Below, piece after piece: positions 1-9,977 of a stretch of 64,000 nucleotides of DNA. Made by a program: the position numbers and the translations under genes. Numbering within the stretch: the stretch's first letter is position 1; the number at the start of each line of letters is the position of its first letter. The notes beneath the pieces were generated by a model. It was not told the DNA's origin and made no database searches. It worked only from the letters and a program-made list of their open reading frames with translations. Source of the stretch: Deltaproteobacteria bacterium (GTDB lineage: Bacteria > Myxococcota > UBA727 > VGSZ01); assembly GCA_016177705.1 (NCBI GenBank), contig JACOUT010000002.1, positions 463,604 through 527,603 of the forward strand, in the 5' to 3' direction.

Positions 1-1282
1 CTTCGCCTTCGAGTGTCACCTCGACATGCTGGCCGAGAAGCTCGGCCTCGACCCCATCGAGCTGCGACGGCTGAACTTCGCGGGCGAGCACGTCACGCTG
101 GTGAACGGCCAGCGCCTCGGCAGCTCGGGACTGTTGCAGTGCCTCGACGCCGTCGAGCGGGCGAGCGGGTGGCGTGAGCGGCGCGGCAAGCTTGGTGCCC
201 TCCCGGCCGGGCGGGGAACCAAGCGCCGGGGCCTCGGTGTCGCATCCTCGATGTACATCTCAGGCACCAACTACCCGATCTACCCAAACGAGATGCCGCA
301 GTCGGGCGTGCAGGTGAAGCTCGACCGCTCCGGGCGCGTGACGCTGTTCTCGGGTGCCTCCGACATCGGCCAGGGCAGCGACACCGTGCTCATGACCATC
401 GCCTGCGAGGAGCTCGGCGTGCTGCCCGAGCACGTGCGCGTGGTCTCCTCGGACACCGACCTGACGCCCGTCGATCTCGGCGCCTACTCGTCGCGGGTCA
501 CGCTGATGATGGGCCACGCTGCGCTCGAGGCCTGCCGGCGCCTGCGCGAGCAGGTGCAGGAGGCCGTGGCGCACGCCTGGGGCTGCGCACGGGACGACGT
601 GCTGCTCGGGCTCGGCAAGGCCTGGGCGCGCGAGAACACGGAGAAGAGCATCAGCACCGCCGAGGCCTTCAAGCTCGCCGAGGCGCGCTTCGGCACGCTC
701 GGCTCGACCGGCGGCTACCGCACGCACCCGCGTGGCGGCGACTACCGCGGCGGCACCATCGGCGCCTCGCCTGCCTACTCGTCGACCGCGCACATCGCCG
801 AGGTCGAGGTCGACACCGAGACGGGCGTCATCGACATCGTCAAGGTCTGGGTGGCGCACGACTGCGGCACCGCTATCGCGCCGGTGTTGGTCGAGGGGCA
901 GATCGAGGGCTCGACCTCCATGGGTGCTGCCGAGGTCTTCCTCGAGAACATGCTGTACGGCGCCGACGCTGTTGGTGTGCCCGCGGCCTCGGCCGCGCGG
1001 CGCGGCGGCATGCTGGTCGGCCCGAGCCTGCTCGACTACCGCATCCCCACGTCGCTCGACGGTCCGGCCGTCGAGGCGCACATCGTCGAGCGCCCCGACG
1101 GCAACGGCCCCTACGGCGCCAAGGAGGCGGGCGAGGGGCCGCTGCACTCGACCATCCCCGCCGTCGTCAACGCCGTGTACGACGCCGTCGGCGTGCGTTT
1201 CTTCGAGCTGCCGCTCAGCCCGGCGCGCGTGCTCGCGGGCCTGCGCGCCAAGAACGTCGCCACACCCACGGCCGCGGAGTAG
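1..1282 (+). CDS. hcrA: 4-hydroxybenzoyl-CoA reductase, molybdopterin (alpha) subunit, 5'-truncated
   Basis: The reading frame is open from base 2, so the N-terminal part lies outside the window; about 426 C-terminal residues remain. This is the large molybdenum-cofactor subunit of the xanthine oxidase family. Visible family motifs are GASDIGQGSDT (Moco-binding Gln loop), DLGAYSSRVT, and near the end GPYGAKEAGEG, where the Glu of GEG matches the family's catalytic base. The match to 4-hydroxybenzoyl-CoA reductase rather than generic xanthine dehydrogenase rests on overall resemblance and on a convincing HcrB-type subunit at 8991-9977. In that family the enzyme removes the para-hydroxyl of 4-hydroxybenzoyl-CoA, giving benzoyl-CoA, the substrate of the reductase encoded at 43.5-48.4 kb. 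The [2Fe-2S] gamma subunit is not in the window. A small secreted-protein gene starts 3 bases after the stop. Confidence 0.82.
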   Translation, partial: FAFECHLDMLAEKLGLDPIELRRLNFAGEHVTLVNGQRLGSSGLLQCLDAVERASGWRERRGKLGALPAGRGTKRRGLGVASSMYISGTNYPIYPNEMPQSGVQVKLDRSGRVTLFSGASDIGQGSDTVLMTIACEELGVLPEHVRVVSSDTDLTPVDLGAYSSRVTLMMGHAALEACRRLREQVQEAVAHAWGCARDDVLLGLGKAWARENTEKSISTAEAFKLAEARFGTLGSTGGYRTHPRGGDYRGGTIGASPAYSSTAHIAEVEVDTETGVIDIVKVWVAHDCGTAIAPVLVEGQIEGSTSMGAAEVFLENMLYGADAVGVPAASAARRGGMLVGPSLLDYRIPTSLDGPAVEAHIVERPDGNGPYGAKEAGEGPLHSTIPAVVNAVYDAVGVRFFELPLSPARVLAGLRAKNVATPTAAE

Positions 1283-1285
1283 TCC

Positions 1286-1741
1286 ATGAAGCTGCTCGTT
1301 CTTTCCCTCCTGGTGTGGGGCGCCGTCGGCAAGAGCGCCGTGCACGAGCTGCCCATCGAGCGCGCGACCGTGCAGAGCGGCACCGTGTTCGAGCTGAACG
1401 TCGGCCTGCCGCCCGGCGACGCGCGCACCTGCAGCGCCCTGCTCGCCGACGACGGCCGCACCTTCTGTCCCATGGTGGGGCGACGGTGGGAGCTTGGCGA
1501 CATCGATCGCAACCGCATGATCGCGCTCGCCAACAGCGCCAAGGGCTCGCGCGGCGGCAGGGGCTGCGCGCCCACGCATGCGTTCCTGTTCCAGACCACT
1601 ATCGGCCCGCGCATCGTCGACGTCTCGTTCGCCTGCCACACGGTGAATGGGCGCGCGATGTCCAAGGGCACGGAGGCGGAGCTGGCGACCTTCCTGCGCG
1701 GCAAGGGGCTCATCTTCGGGCTCCCGGCCGGGCCCGGGTGA
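1286..1741 (+). CDS. small secreted protein of unknown function
   Basis: A 151-residue protein that I do not recognise. It begins with a short basic/hydrophobic stretch (MKLLVLSLLVWGAVG) that looks like a signal peptide, so export is likely. Four cysteines are spread through the mature part (ARTCSA, TFCPMV, RGCAPT, FACHTV), enough for two disulfides in the periplasm. The start is 3 bases after the hcrA stop. The stop TGA overlaps the GTG start of the sigma factor gene (GTGA), which suggests cotranscription with the sigma/kinase pair. The link to hcrA may be only positional. Confidence 0.6.
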   Translation: MKLLVLSLLVWGAVGKSAVHELPIERATVQSGTVFELNVGLPPGDARTCSALLADDGRTFCPMVGRRWELGDIDRNRMIALANSAKGSRGGRGCAPTHAFLFQTTIGPRIVDVSFACHTVNGRAMSKGTEAELATFLRGKGLIFGLPAGPG

Positions 1742-2355
1742 ACCAGGCCGCGGCAGCGAGCGACGAGGCCGCTGCGCGTGTCGTGGCGCTTCGCGACCAA
1801 GGCAAGCACGACGAGGCGTTCGAGCTCGCGATCGAGCGCTTCGGCGACGAGGTGGGGGGTTTCCTCGCCGCGCGCCTGCTCGACGCCGACCGCACCGCCG
1901 ACGCCTTCGCGCTCTTCGCCGAGGACCTCTGGCGCGGGCTGCCCGCCTTTCGTGGCGAGGCGAGCCTGCGCACCTGGCTCTACGTGGTGGCGCGGCGCGC
2001 CGCCATCCGCGTGGTGCGCGAGCGCGCGCGCGCCGCGCGCGACGTGCCGCTGTCGCAGGCGGGCGCGGTGGACCGCATGGCGGCGGAGCTGCGCAGCGCG
2101 ACCACGCGCTGGCGGCGCACCGAGGTGAAAGACCGCCTGCATGCCTTGCGCGCGCGCCTCACCGAGGAGGAGCGCGAGCTGTTGGTGTTGCGCGTCGACC
2201 GCGGCCTGTCGTGGTCCGACATCGCGGCCGCGCTCGAGGACGGCGACGAGGACGACGCGACGAGAAAGCGCCGGCCCGCCGCGCTGCGCAAGCGCTTCGA
2301 GCGGATCAAGGAGCGCATCAAGGAGCTGGCCGCCGCCGAAGGGCTGTTGCCGTGA
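1738..2355 (+). CDS. ECF-type RNA polymerase sigma factor
   Basis: A 205-residue protein. Residues about 50-100 resemble sigma region 2: an acidic/aromatic stretch (ALFAEDLWRGLPAF) followed by SLRTWLYVVARRAAIRVVRER, the helix used for -10 recognition. Residues about 135-200 resemble region 4 (LTEEERELLVLRVDRGLSWSDIAAAL plus a basic helix) for -35 binding. An acidic insert (EDGDEDDATRKRR) sits inside the region 4 helix-turn-helix, which is unusual. Start: GTG overlapping the upstream TGA. Its own TGA overlaps the GTG of the downstream Ser/Thr kinase gene in the same way, so sigma factor and kinase are translationally coupled. Kinase-linked ECF sigma factors are known in myxobacteria and planctomycetes; no anti-sigma gene is seen. 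Control by the kinase is inferred from this context. Confidence 0.85.
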   Translation: MNQAAAASDEAAARVVALRDQGKHDEAFELAIERFGDEVGGFLAARLLDADRTADAFALFAEDLWRGLPAFRGEASLRTWLYVVARRAAIRVVRERARAARDVPLSQAGAVDRMAAELRSATTRWRRTEVKDRLHALRARLTEEERELLVLRVDRGLSWSDIAAALEDGDEDDATRKRRPAALRKRFERIKERIKELAAAEGLLP

Positions 2356-4361
2356 GCGTCGACGAGCAGCCCAGGGGGACGGCCGCCGAACCCGAGCCGG
2401 ACGAGGACGAGGGGACGACCGCCAACGACGACCCGGCCTTCGCCGCGCTGCTCGCGCGCCTCGCGGCCCCGCCTCGACGTGAGCGCCCGCTGCTCGCACC
2501 CGGCAGCCGCGTCGGGCCGTTCGTCGTCGAGGAGCTGCTCGGGCGCGGCGGCATGGGCGAGGTCTGGCGCGCCACCGACACGCAGTTGCAGCGCACGGTG
2601 GCGCTCAAGGTGCTGCGCCGCTCGAGCAACGAGCTGGCGCTGCTCGACGAGGCGCGCGCCGCGGCCGCAGTGCACCACGCGCGCGTCGCCACCATCTATC
2701 AGGTGGGCGAGGCCGACGGCCCTACCGGGCGCCTTGGCTACATCGCGCTCGAGCTGGTGCCGGGCGCCACGCTGCGCGCGCGCCTGCGCGACGGCCCGCT
2801 GCCGCCGGCGCAGGCGCTGCCGCTCGCGCTCGACGTCGCCGAGGGCCTCGCAGCGGTGCACGCGCGCGGACTGATCCACCGCGACGTCAAGCCCGACAAC
2901 CTTGCGCTGGACGCCGGCGGTCGCGTCAAGGTGCTCGACTTCGGCATCGCCACACGCGCCGGCGCCGACGCGGCCGGCTACGGCACGCCCCGCTACCTGG
3001 CGCCCGAACAGCGCGTCGAGGGCGCGGTCGAAGCGTGCGCCGACGTGTACGCGTTCGGCGTCACGCTGATCGAGCTGCTCACCGGCAGCGCGCCCTTCGA
3101 CGACGACGGCGCGCTCGTGCCCGAGCTGCACGGCGACCCGCTGGCGCGCGTGCGCACCCTGCCCGCGCTGCCGCGCGCGCTGCTCGAGCTGCTCGCGCGC
3201 TGTGTCGCCACCGACAGGGCGATGCGCCCCGCGAACGCCGCCGTGCTCGTCGACGCGCTGGCGCCGCTGGTGCACGCCCGCCCCTCGGCGCGCGAGCGGG
3301 CGGCGCCGTGGATCACGCTCGGCGTCGGCGCCGCGCTCACGGCCGCGTTCTTCTCGAGCGTGACGCGCGTGGAGGACGTGGTCGCGGCTGACCTGCCGCC
3401 GGCGCTCGCGAGCGCGCCGGTGGTCTCCGATGACGCGCGCGTGCGTGCGCGCTTTCGCGCCGCCGCCGACGCCATGCTGGCGGGCGACGACGCCACGGCG
3501 GCCACGGCGCTCGCCGAGGTGACCGAGGCCGAGCCCGCCGCGGCGTGGCCCTGGGCGCTGCTCGTCGTCACCGGCGAGGCCGCGCGCGCGGGCTCGAGCC
3601 ACCAGGCGGCGCTCGCCGAGGTGCGGCGCCTGGCCGACCGCTCGACGCGTGCGGGCCGCGCGGCGCTGGCGTTGGCCGAGTTGGCGGACGCGCGCTCGCT
3701 CGCCTCCACGCAACCGATCCCGCCGCACGCCCAAGCGGTCGCCGTCGGCATGGCGGCGCTCACCGAGGCCGGCGCCGATCACTTCAGCGCCGTGCTGCTC
3801 GCGTCGCTCTTGCCCTGGCACCACGGCGTGCAAGAGCAGCTCGACCGCATCGACGCGGCGCTGTCGCGGGACGTACGCATCGCGCGCCTGTGGGTGGCGC
3901 GGTCGGACGCGCTCACCGCCGCCGGGCGCCCGGCAGAAGGCGCCCTGGCCGCGCGCGCGGGGCTCGAGCGCGTCCCCGGCAACGGCGCGCTCGAAGACGC
4001 GCTGTGGCGGGCGCGCATCGCGCAGGGCGAGCTCGATGAAGCCGAGCGCGCGCTCGGCGAGCGCCTGCGGGCGCGGCCCGACGATCTCGGCGCGCGCTTG
4101 CTGTTGCTCGACGTGACGCGCGCCCGCGGCGATGAGGCTGCCCTCTGGCGTGCCGCGACGGCGCTGCTCGACGGTCCCTACCCGCGCGCTCCCGTGGCCC
4201 GCGCGGCGGCGCGGCTGGCGCTCGGCGCGCCGACGCTCGATGCCGAGGCGCGGCAGGTGCTCCTACGAGCCCTGGCCGCCCTCGAGGAGGCCGGCCAGGC
4301 GCAGCTCGCGGCCGAAGCTCGCGCCGCCGCAACGAGCGCGGCGATCGACCTGCCACGCTGA
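2352..4361 (+). CDS. membrane-bound Ser/Thr protein kinase with repeat-rich C-terminal half
   Basis: 669 residues from a GTG overlapping the sigma factor stop. The N-terminal kinase domain (about 52-305) has a glycine loop GRGGMGEV at 64-71, the ATP-anchoring Lys86 in VALKVL, the catalytic loop HRDVKPDN at 176-183, DFG at 196-198 and APEQ at about 217-220, so it should be active. One membrane segment lies at about 318-338. The remaining 330 residues are Ala/Leu/Arg-rich helical pairs resembling TPR or Sel1 repeats (for example ERALGERLRARPDDLGARLL), presumably exported and used for sensing or protein binding. The coupled sigma factor is the obvious candidate substrate. The gene ends 7 bases before the convergent mmsA stop. 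Confidence 0.88.
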   Translation: MSVDEQPRGTAAEPEPDEDEGTTANDDPAFAALLARLAAPPRRERPLLAPGSRVGPFVVEELLGRGGMGEVWRATDTQLQRTVALKVLRRSSNELALLDEARAAAAVHHARVATIYQVGEADGPTGRLGYIALELVPGATLRARLRDGPLPPAQALPLALDVAEGLAAVHARGLIHRDVKPDNLALDAGGRVKVLDFGIATRAGADAAGYGTPRYLAPEQRVEGAVEACADVYAFGVTLIELLTGSAPFDDDGALVPELHGDPLARVRTLPALPRALLELLARCVATDRAMRPANAAVLVDALAPLVHARPSARERAAPWITLGVGAALTAAFFSSVTRVEDVVAADLPPALASAPVVSDDARVRARFRAAADAMLAGDDATAATALAEVTEAEPAAAWPWALLVVTGEAARAGSSHQAALAEVRRLADRSTRAGRAALALAELADARSLASTQPIPPHAQAVAVGMAALTEAGADHFSAVLLASLLPWHHGVQEQLDRIDAALSRDVRIARLWVARSDALTAAGRPAEGALAARAGLERVPGNGALEDALWRARIAQGELDEAERALGERLRARPDDLGARLLLLDVTRARGDEAALWRAATALLDGPYPRAPVARAAARLALGAPTLDAEARQVLLRALAALEEAGQAQLAAEARAAATSAAIDLPR

Positions 4362-4368
4362 CGTGCGC

Positions 4369-5877
<1,509 letters not shown>

Positions 5878-6003
5878 GGTGGTCCCGGGGTTCTGGGCGC
5901 GAGGCTAGTCCCCCAATTCGGCGTCGGCGAGGCCCTTGTTGGCGAGCCGGGTACCTTGCCGCGGCTTCGCGGGCTTGCGTGATCGCAGGCGCCGCCCCGG
6001 TTC

Positions 6004-7170
6004 GTGAGGTCGGTAGGGATCGACGGTAGGCTCCGGGAAGTGGCGACGAGGCAGGATCCCAAGGACGACCCGCGGCAGCCGGCGGCGCCGGAGCGCCCGT
6101 CGCGCTTTGCCACCGCCGACCTGAGCCTGATCGAGGCGCGCGAGAGCACCTCAGCGTCGGCCTCCGCCGGCGCCGGCCATGACGCGGACACCGCCGTGCT
6201 CCACCGCGCCACCGGCGAATTCAGCGCACCCGGTGGGTCGCGGCCGCCGGAGGCGGCAGCCGGGACGCCGGTGCGCGCGCAGCGCGGCGCGTTTCGGCTC
6301 GGGCTGCGCATGAAGTTCAACGCCGCGCTGCTGTTCACCTTCGCCGTCGGGCTCGCGCTCGCGGCCTGGCTGTCGAACCGCGTGCTCAAAGACAACGCGC
6401 GCGAGGAGGTCCTGCAGGAAGCACGCATCATGGTCGAGAGCGCGCTGTCCGCGCGCGCCTACACCGCGCAACACATCAAGCCGCTGCTGGCCGAGCAGAT
6501 GACCGAGAAGTTCCTACCCGAGACCGTGTCGGCCTACGCCGCCAGCCAGATCTTCCTGTCGCTGCGCGCCAAGTACCCCGACTACACCTACAAGGAGGCG
6601 GCGCTCAACCCGCGCAACCCGACGAACCGCGCGAGCGACTGGGAGGCCGACCTGGTGAACGAGTTCCGGAACCACCCCGACCGGCGCGAGCTGGTGGTGG
6701 TGCGCGACACGCCCACCGGCCAGATGATGCACCTGGCCAAGCCGCTCACCGTCGACGACTCGGGCTGCTTGAGCTGCCACAGCACGCCCGAGCAAGCCCC
6801 CAAGCCGATGCTCGCGCTCTACGGCACCGCCAACGGCTTCGGTTGGCAGCTCGGCGAGGTAGTGGCGGCACAGGTGGTGACGGTGCCCCTGTCGGTGCCG
6901 ATGGCGCGCGCGCGTGATGCGCTCACCACCTTCGTGCTGCTGCTCGCCGGCGTGTTCGCGTTGTTGCTGGTGCTGCTCAACGTGCTGCTGCACTTCACGG
7001 TCATTCAGCCGGTGGTGCGCATGGCCAACATCGCCACCGACGTCAGCATGGGCAAGGACGACGTGGCCGACTACGTGTTGCAGGGCGGCGACGAGGTCGC
7101 GTCCCTGTCTCGCTCCTTCCATCGCATGCGCGTGAGCCTGGAGAAGGCGATGGCGATGCTGGACGAATGA
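6004..7170 (+). CDS. c-type-heme sensor (DUF3365-like) with HAMP domain and no output domain
   Basis: 388 residues as drawn from a GTG at 6004; an in-frame GTG at 6040 is also possible because the first 100 residues are low-complexity and poorly constrained. A transmembrane helix (about 106-124) is followed by a periplasmic sensor with one CXXCH heme motif (CLSCH, 255-259) near KPLTVDDSG, the arrangement of the DUF3365/Tll0287-like family of redox, NO or O2 sensors. A second helix (about 308-330) leads into a HAMP linker (about 331-385). The protein then stops, so no kinase, cyclase or methyl-accepting output is present. The next gene, a Ser/Thr kinase, starts one base after the stop. The pair may form a split receptor; that is inference from spacing. 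Confidence 0.82.
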   Translation: MRSVGIDGRLREVATRQDPKDDPRQPAAPERPSRFATADLSLIEARESTSASASAGAGHDADTAVLHRATGEFSAPGGSRPPEAAAGTPVRAQRGAFRLGLRMKFNAALLFTFAVGLALAAWLSNRVLKDNAREEVLQEARIMVESALSARAYTAQHIKPLLAEQMTEKFLPETVSAYAASQIFLSLRAKYPDYTYKEAALNPRNPTNRASDWEADLVNEFRNHPDRRELVVVRDTPTGQMMHLAKPLTVDDSGCLSCHSTPEQAPKPMLALYGTANGFGWQLGEVVAAQVVTVPLSVPMARARDALTTFVLLLAGVFALLLVLLNVLLHFTVIQPVVRMANIATDVSMGKDDVADYVLQGGDEVASLSRSFHRMRVSLEKAMAMLDE

Positions 7171-7171
7171 C

Positions 7172-8548
7172 ATGGACGAGCAGGACGAGAGCGACGAGCC
7201 GCTGCGACCGGCCGTGATCGGCCGCTACCGCATCGACGGCGAGCTCGGTCGCGGCGCCATGGGCACGGTGTACCTCGGCCACGACACCACCATCGACCGC
7301 CCTGTCGCGATCAAGACCATCCATCGGCAGCTGCTCACCGGTTCGCACGGCGCCGAATGGGAGCAGCGCTTCCGCCGCGAGGTGCGCGCGGCCGGTCGCT
7401 GCGTGCACCCGAACATCGTCACCGTGTTCGACTACGGCGAGGCGGATGGCCTGCCCTATATCGTGATGGAGCACGTCGACGGCTCGTCGTTGCGTGAGCT
7501 GGTGCGCTCGCGCGGCGCCCTCAGCCCCGGCAACGCCGCGGCCATCATCGAGCAGGTGCTGCTGGCGCTCGGGCACGCCCACGAGCAGGGCGTGGTGCAT
7601 CGGGACGTCAAGCCGGCCAACGTGCTGCTCCTTGCCGACGGACAGGTGAAGGTGACCGACTTCGGCATCGCGCGCCTCGAGAGCGTGGACGGCAAGGGCA
7701 ACGAGCGCGCCGCCGTTGGCACGCCCGGCTACATGGCGCCCGAGCAGTTCGGCAGCCTCGACGTCGATCGCCGCGCCGATCTGTACTCGGCCGGCGTGGT
7801 GCTGTTCGAGCTTCTGACCGGCAGCCGGCCGTTTCACGGCGGCGGCGAGCAGGCCTTGCGCGAGAAGGTGCTGCACCAGCCGCCGCCGCGCCCGTCGACG
7901 GTCAGGCCGTCGGTGCCGCGCGAGCTCGACCCGGTGCTCGAGCGGGCGCTCGCCAAGGGCCCCGCGCACCGCTTCCAAAGCGCCGAGGAGTTCCTCGAGG
8001 CCCTGCTCGCGCTCGGCCTGGTCGAGCGCGAGCTCGGCCCGGGCCCGCTCGACTCGCGCGTCGGCAAGGCGCCGGTCAGCCCGGCGCCGACCTTCGACGA
8101 GGCGGTGCTCGGCCGCGCCGAGCGCGCGCTCGTCGAGGCGCTCGGACCGATCGCGCGCGTTTTGGTGCGGCGCACCGCGCAGCGCGCGCGCAGCTTGAGC
8201 GAGCTGGCCGAGGCGCTCGCCACCGCCATCCCCGACGAGCGCGAGCGGCGGCGCTTCCGCGAGCGGGTGGCGGGCGCGCCGGTCTACGACGCCGACGAGG
8301 AGACGCGGCCCGACGCGGCGACCGCCAGCACGAGTCAGATGCCGTCGGCGCTCGGCCCCTTCGATCAAGCGACGCTCGAGGCGGCGCGCCATCACCTGGC
8401 CGAGTTCCTCGGCCCCATCGCCAAGGTGTTGGTCAAGCAGGCCGCCGGGCGCTCGAGCAGCGTGCGCGAGCTGTACCGCCGTCTGGCGGACGAGATCGCG
8501 GACGCCGAGGAGCGCGCGCGCTTCCTCGCGCGCTCCCCATCGCCCTGA
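7172..8548 (+). CDS. soluble Ser/Thr protein kinase with two C-terminal repeats
   Basis: 458 residues. Kinase domain about 18-280: glycine loop GRGAMGTV at 26-33, Lys48 in VAIKTI, HRDVKPAN at 143-150, DFG at 163-165, GTPGYMAPEQ at 183-192. No transmembrane helix is visible, so it is probably cytoplasmic. The C-terminus holds two copies of a roughly 58-residue unit (about 308-366 and 397-454). Each starts with Phe-Asp, has a central LGPIA(R/K)VLV(R/K), then a Ser-rich turn, EL...LA..I and a charged end with RxRF or RARF. I have seen this unit at the ends of kinases and cyclases in Proteobacteria, but its function is unknown to me. The start lies one base after the HAMP sensor stop. The stop abuts the stop of the convergent gene at 8549. 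Confidence 0.9.
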   Translation: MDEQDESDEPLRPAVIGRYRIDGELGRGAMGTVYLGHDTTIDRPVAIKTIHRQLLTGSHGAEWEQRFRREVRAAGRCVHPNIVTVFDYGEADGLPYIVMEHVDGSSLRELVRSRGALSPGNAAAIIEQVLLALGHAHEQGVVHRDVKPANVLLLADGQVKVTDFGIARLESVDGKGNERAAVGTPGYMAPEQFGSLDVDRRADLYSAGVVLFELLTGSRPFHGGGEQALREKVLHQPPPRPSTVRPSVPRELDPVLERALAKGPAHRFQSAEEFLEALLALGLVERELGPGPLDSRVGKAPVSPAPTFDEAVLGRAERALVEALGPIARVLVRRTAQRARSLSELAEALATAIPDERERRRFRERVAGAPVYDADEETRPDAATASTSQMPSALGPFDQATLEAARHHLAEFLGPIAKVLVKQAAGRSSSVRELYRRLADEIADAEERARFLARSPSP

Positions 8549-8872
8549 TCAGGCCGGCGGCACGCGCAGGCGCGCGGCCAGCGCGCCCACCACCAGCAGG
8601 ATGAGCGCGAGCCCGCCGGCAATGACGCCGTTGGCCGCCGCCTCGCTCGAGCCGAGAGACAGGAACATCACCTTCTCCGGCAGGCTCGGCGCGCCCTCCG
8701 CCGCGCGGCTGACGAGCCGCATCCCCATGCCGTGGCCGAGCACGCCCGACGCCAGGATGGCGACGGCCCACGGTGTGGCCGGCAGCTTCTTGAACGCCAC
8801 CAGGCCGATGCCCACCAAGAACAGCGCCGCCGACAGCCAGCTCGCGAAACCCGCTTCCATGAACAGTTGCAT
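8549..8872 (-). CDS. small integral membrane protein, unknown function
   Basis: 107 residues with three predicted membrane helices (about 10-27, 33-52 and 82-103). No enzymatic motif is visible. The loop after helix two carries RLVSRAAEGAPSLPEK, and the third helix is preceded by LGSSEAAANGVIAG. A strong Shine-Dalgarno AAAGGAGG lies 5 bases before the ATG, one of the best in the window, which supports this as a real and well-translated gene. Its stop is immediately next to the stop of the convergent kinase gene. I do not recognise the family. Confidence 0.7.
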   Translation of the reverse strand: MQLFMEAGFASWLSAALFLVGIGLVAFKKLPATPWAVAILASGVLGHGMGMRLVSRAAEGAPSLPEKVMFLSLGSSEAAANGVIAGGLALILLVVGALAARLRVPPA

Positions 8873-8990
8873 GGCAACCTCCTTTGAGGGGCAGATGGCG
8901 GCCGCGACGAATGTGACACGCGGATCCGGCGGCGCCTACCGGCGCTGCCACAGCGTTGGCCGATCGGTCCGGCCCTGCTAGAGCACGGCC

Positions 8991-9977
8991 ATGCTTCGCC
9001 TCGACCCCTTCCGCGTCGAGCGGCCGGCGACGGTCGACGAGGCGCTCGCGCTCTTGGCCGCTCACGGAGGCAGGTCCAAGGTGCTGGCGGGCGGTACCGA
9101 CCTGCTGCCCAACCTCAAGCACGGCCTCTACCAGCCCGAGGTGGTGGTGAGCATCGGCGCCGTCGCCGGCCTGCGCGGCGTCAAGGACGCGGGCGACGCG
9201 CTCGAGATCGGCGCGCTCACCACGCTGCTCGACCTCGAGCACGACCCGCTGGTGGCGCGCTTCGCGCCGGGCCTGGCGCGGGCGGCCGCCGAGGTCGCCG
9301 GGCCCCAGCTTCGCCGCATGGGCACGCTCGGCGGCAACCTGTGCCTCGACACGCGCTGCCTCTACTTCAACCAAAGCCACTTCTGGCGCGAAGCGCTCGG
9401 CTACTGCCTGAAGAAGGACGGCACGGCCTGCCACGTGGTGGCCGACGGCAAGAAGTGCGTGGCCGCGGCGTCGAACGACACGGCGACCATGCTGCTGGCG
9501 CTCGACGCCGAGGTGGAGCTGCGCTCGTCGAGCGGCAGCCGGCGCGTCCTGCTCGATGCCTTCTACGTGCCCGACGGTGTCCGCAACACGGTGCTCCAAC
9601 ACGGCGAGCTGTTGACGTCGGTGCTCGTGCCCAAGGGCTCACCGGCGCGCCGCGAGGGCTACGCCAAGCTGCGCCACCGAAAGAGCATCGACTTCCCGCT
9701 GTTGTCGGTGGCGGTGCGGCTCGACCTCGAAGGTGCGGCGCCCGGAACGGTGAAAGGCGCGCGCCTGGTGGTGAGCGCGCTGCAAGCGCGGCCGAACCGG
9801 GTGCCGGTGGACGCGCTCGTCGGCAAGCCGCTCGACGAGGCCACCGTGACCGAGCTCGGCCGCCTGGCGTACGCGCGCTGCCACCCCATGACCAACATCG
9901 CCGACGACCCGGCGTGGCGGCGCGAGATGGTGCCCGTGCTGGTGCGCCGCGCCGTCGCCGACGCGTCCCATGCTTAG
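8991..9977 (+). CDS. hcrB: 4-hydroxybenzoyl-CoA reductase, FAD/[4Fe-4S] (beta) subunit
   Basis: 328 residues. This is the FAD-binding middle subunit of a xanthine oxidase-type enzyme: LAGGTDLLPNLK (32-43) and GTLGGNLCLDTRC (111-123) are FAD contacts. The diagnostic feature is an insert with cysteines at 123, 139, 147 and 156 (TRC, GYC, TAC, KKC) plus Cys118. This spacing matches the extra [4Fe-4S] site known only in the beta subunit of 4-hydroxybenzoyl-CoA reductase, where an inverted electron flow drives reductive dehydroxylation. It is therefore the likely partner of the alpha subunit at 1-1282, although separated by seven unrelated genes. The polysaccharide deacetylase gene overlaps its last 8 bases. 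No strong ribosome-binding site precedes the ATG. Confidence 0.87.
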   Translation: MLRLDPFRVERPATVDEALALLAAHGGRSKVLAGGTDLLPNLKHGLYQPEVVVSIGAVAGLRGVKDAGDALEIGALTTLLDLEHDPLVARFAPGLARAAAEVAGPQLRRMGTLGGNLCLDTRCLYFNQSHFWREALGYCLKKDGTACHVVADGKKCVAAASNDTATMLLALDAEVELRSSSGSRRVLLDAFYVPDGVRNTVLQHGELLTSVLVPKGSPARREGYAKLRHRKSIDFPLLSVAVRLDLEGAAPGTVKGARLVVSALQARPNRVPVDALVGKPLDEATVTELGRLAYARCHPMTNIADDPAWRREMVPVLVRRAVADASHA

